Origin: Stentor coeruleus
Taxonomy: Eukaryota; Ciliophora; Heterotrichea; Heterotrichida; Stentoridae
NCBI GenBank assembly: GCA_001970955.1
Contig: MPUH01000047.1
Location: forward strand, 62,001 to 126,000
Direction: 5' to 3'
DNA: 64,000 bases
In this document: positions 63,868 through 64,000 of the stretch, piece by piece
How positions within the stretch are numbered: the first letter of the stretch is position 1
Layout: each line of letters starts with the position of its first letter
Program-made: the position numbers and the translations under genes
Notes under the pieces: model-generated
Databases searched by the model: none
What the model saw: only the letters and a program-made list of their open reading frames with translations
What the model was told of the DNA's origin: nothing

Positions 63868-64000
63868 TTACTTATATTAAAGGGTGAAATTGCATTTTAA
63901 TTAGCACGTTTTCTGATAATTGTACATGCTAAAATCATAAAACTAAATACATTCTAGTATATTATTCTAAACTAAATACTTATTTTTATAAATATAAAGC
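63868..64000. other. upstream flank of the last gene
   Basis: AT-rich; it holds the presumed promoter of the short-protein gene. Nothing else seen. Confidence 0.4.

Noticed and set aside
1-64000. tRNA, rRNA, CRISPR arrays and virus-like or transposon genes
   Set aside because: I saw no tRNA-like fold, rRNA core sequence, spaced repeat array, transposase, reverse transcriptase or capsid gene by eye; a computed search could still find a short one.

Overview
The window looks like macronuclear DNA of a heterotrich ciliate, most likely Stentor coeruleus or a close relative. The DNA is very AT-rich. Long genes read in the standard code, and TAA, TAG and TGA all end genes. Four genes are interrupted by introns of exactly 15 nt that follow one pattern (GTAA, then TTATA, then AG), and many genes have cilium or basal-body products. 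Most ciliates reassign stop codons, so the standard code plus 15-nt introns is the strongest taxonomic clue. The species name is an inference.

Layout. 1-4122: 3' part of a giant coiled-coil gene. 5054-7286: a small unknown gene and an ELMO-domain gene. 7603-11092: a tandem pair of WD40 paralogues. 12159-21935: an unknown AT-hook-like protein, a PGPG-repeat (ODF3/SHIPPO-like) axonemal protein, a small MGCC acylated protein 9 nt ahead of CDP-diacylglycerol synthase (one intron), an unknown protein, and a divergent kinesin (one intron). 21939-54902: sixteen consecutive minus-strand genes. They are an Sfi1-like centrin-binding protein, a Ser/Lys-rich disordered protein split over two frames, a Nup88-like nucleoporin (one intron), a secreted protein, a mitochondrial pyruvate carrier, an unknown protein, branchpoint-binding protein SF1, a coiled-coil protein, an F-box-like protein, ribosomal protein uL16/RPL10, a Cys-rich coiled-coil protein, lysyl-tRNA synthetase, a coiled-coil protein, a four-TM protein (one intron), IFT46 and a CAMK-like kinase. 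A decayed PP2C phosphatase gene lies among them. 54903-64000: a sparse, AT-rich region with one EF-hand gene and three members of an unrecognised family of 57-63 aa proteins.

Genes are packed tightly. Some neighbours are 3, 9 or 30 nt apart, and start codons are often directly preceded by TATAA. Eight single N bases nearly all sit between near-identical direct repeats of about 40-125 bp. These look like contig ends joined without merging their overlap, and they distort several apparent reading frames.

The cilium-related genes (PGPG-repeat protein, kinesin, IFT46, Sfi1-like, possibly the coiled-coil proteins) are scattered rather than grouped, so no operon-like pathway is claimed. The most novel items are the short-protein family, the start-codon motif, the 16-gene one-strand run and the PP2C pseudogene.
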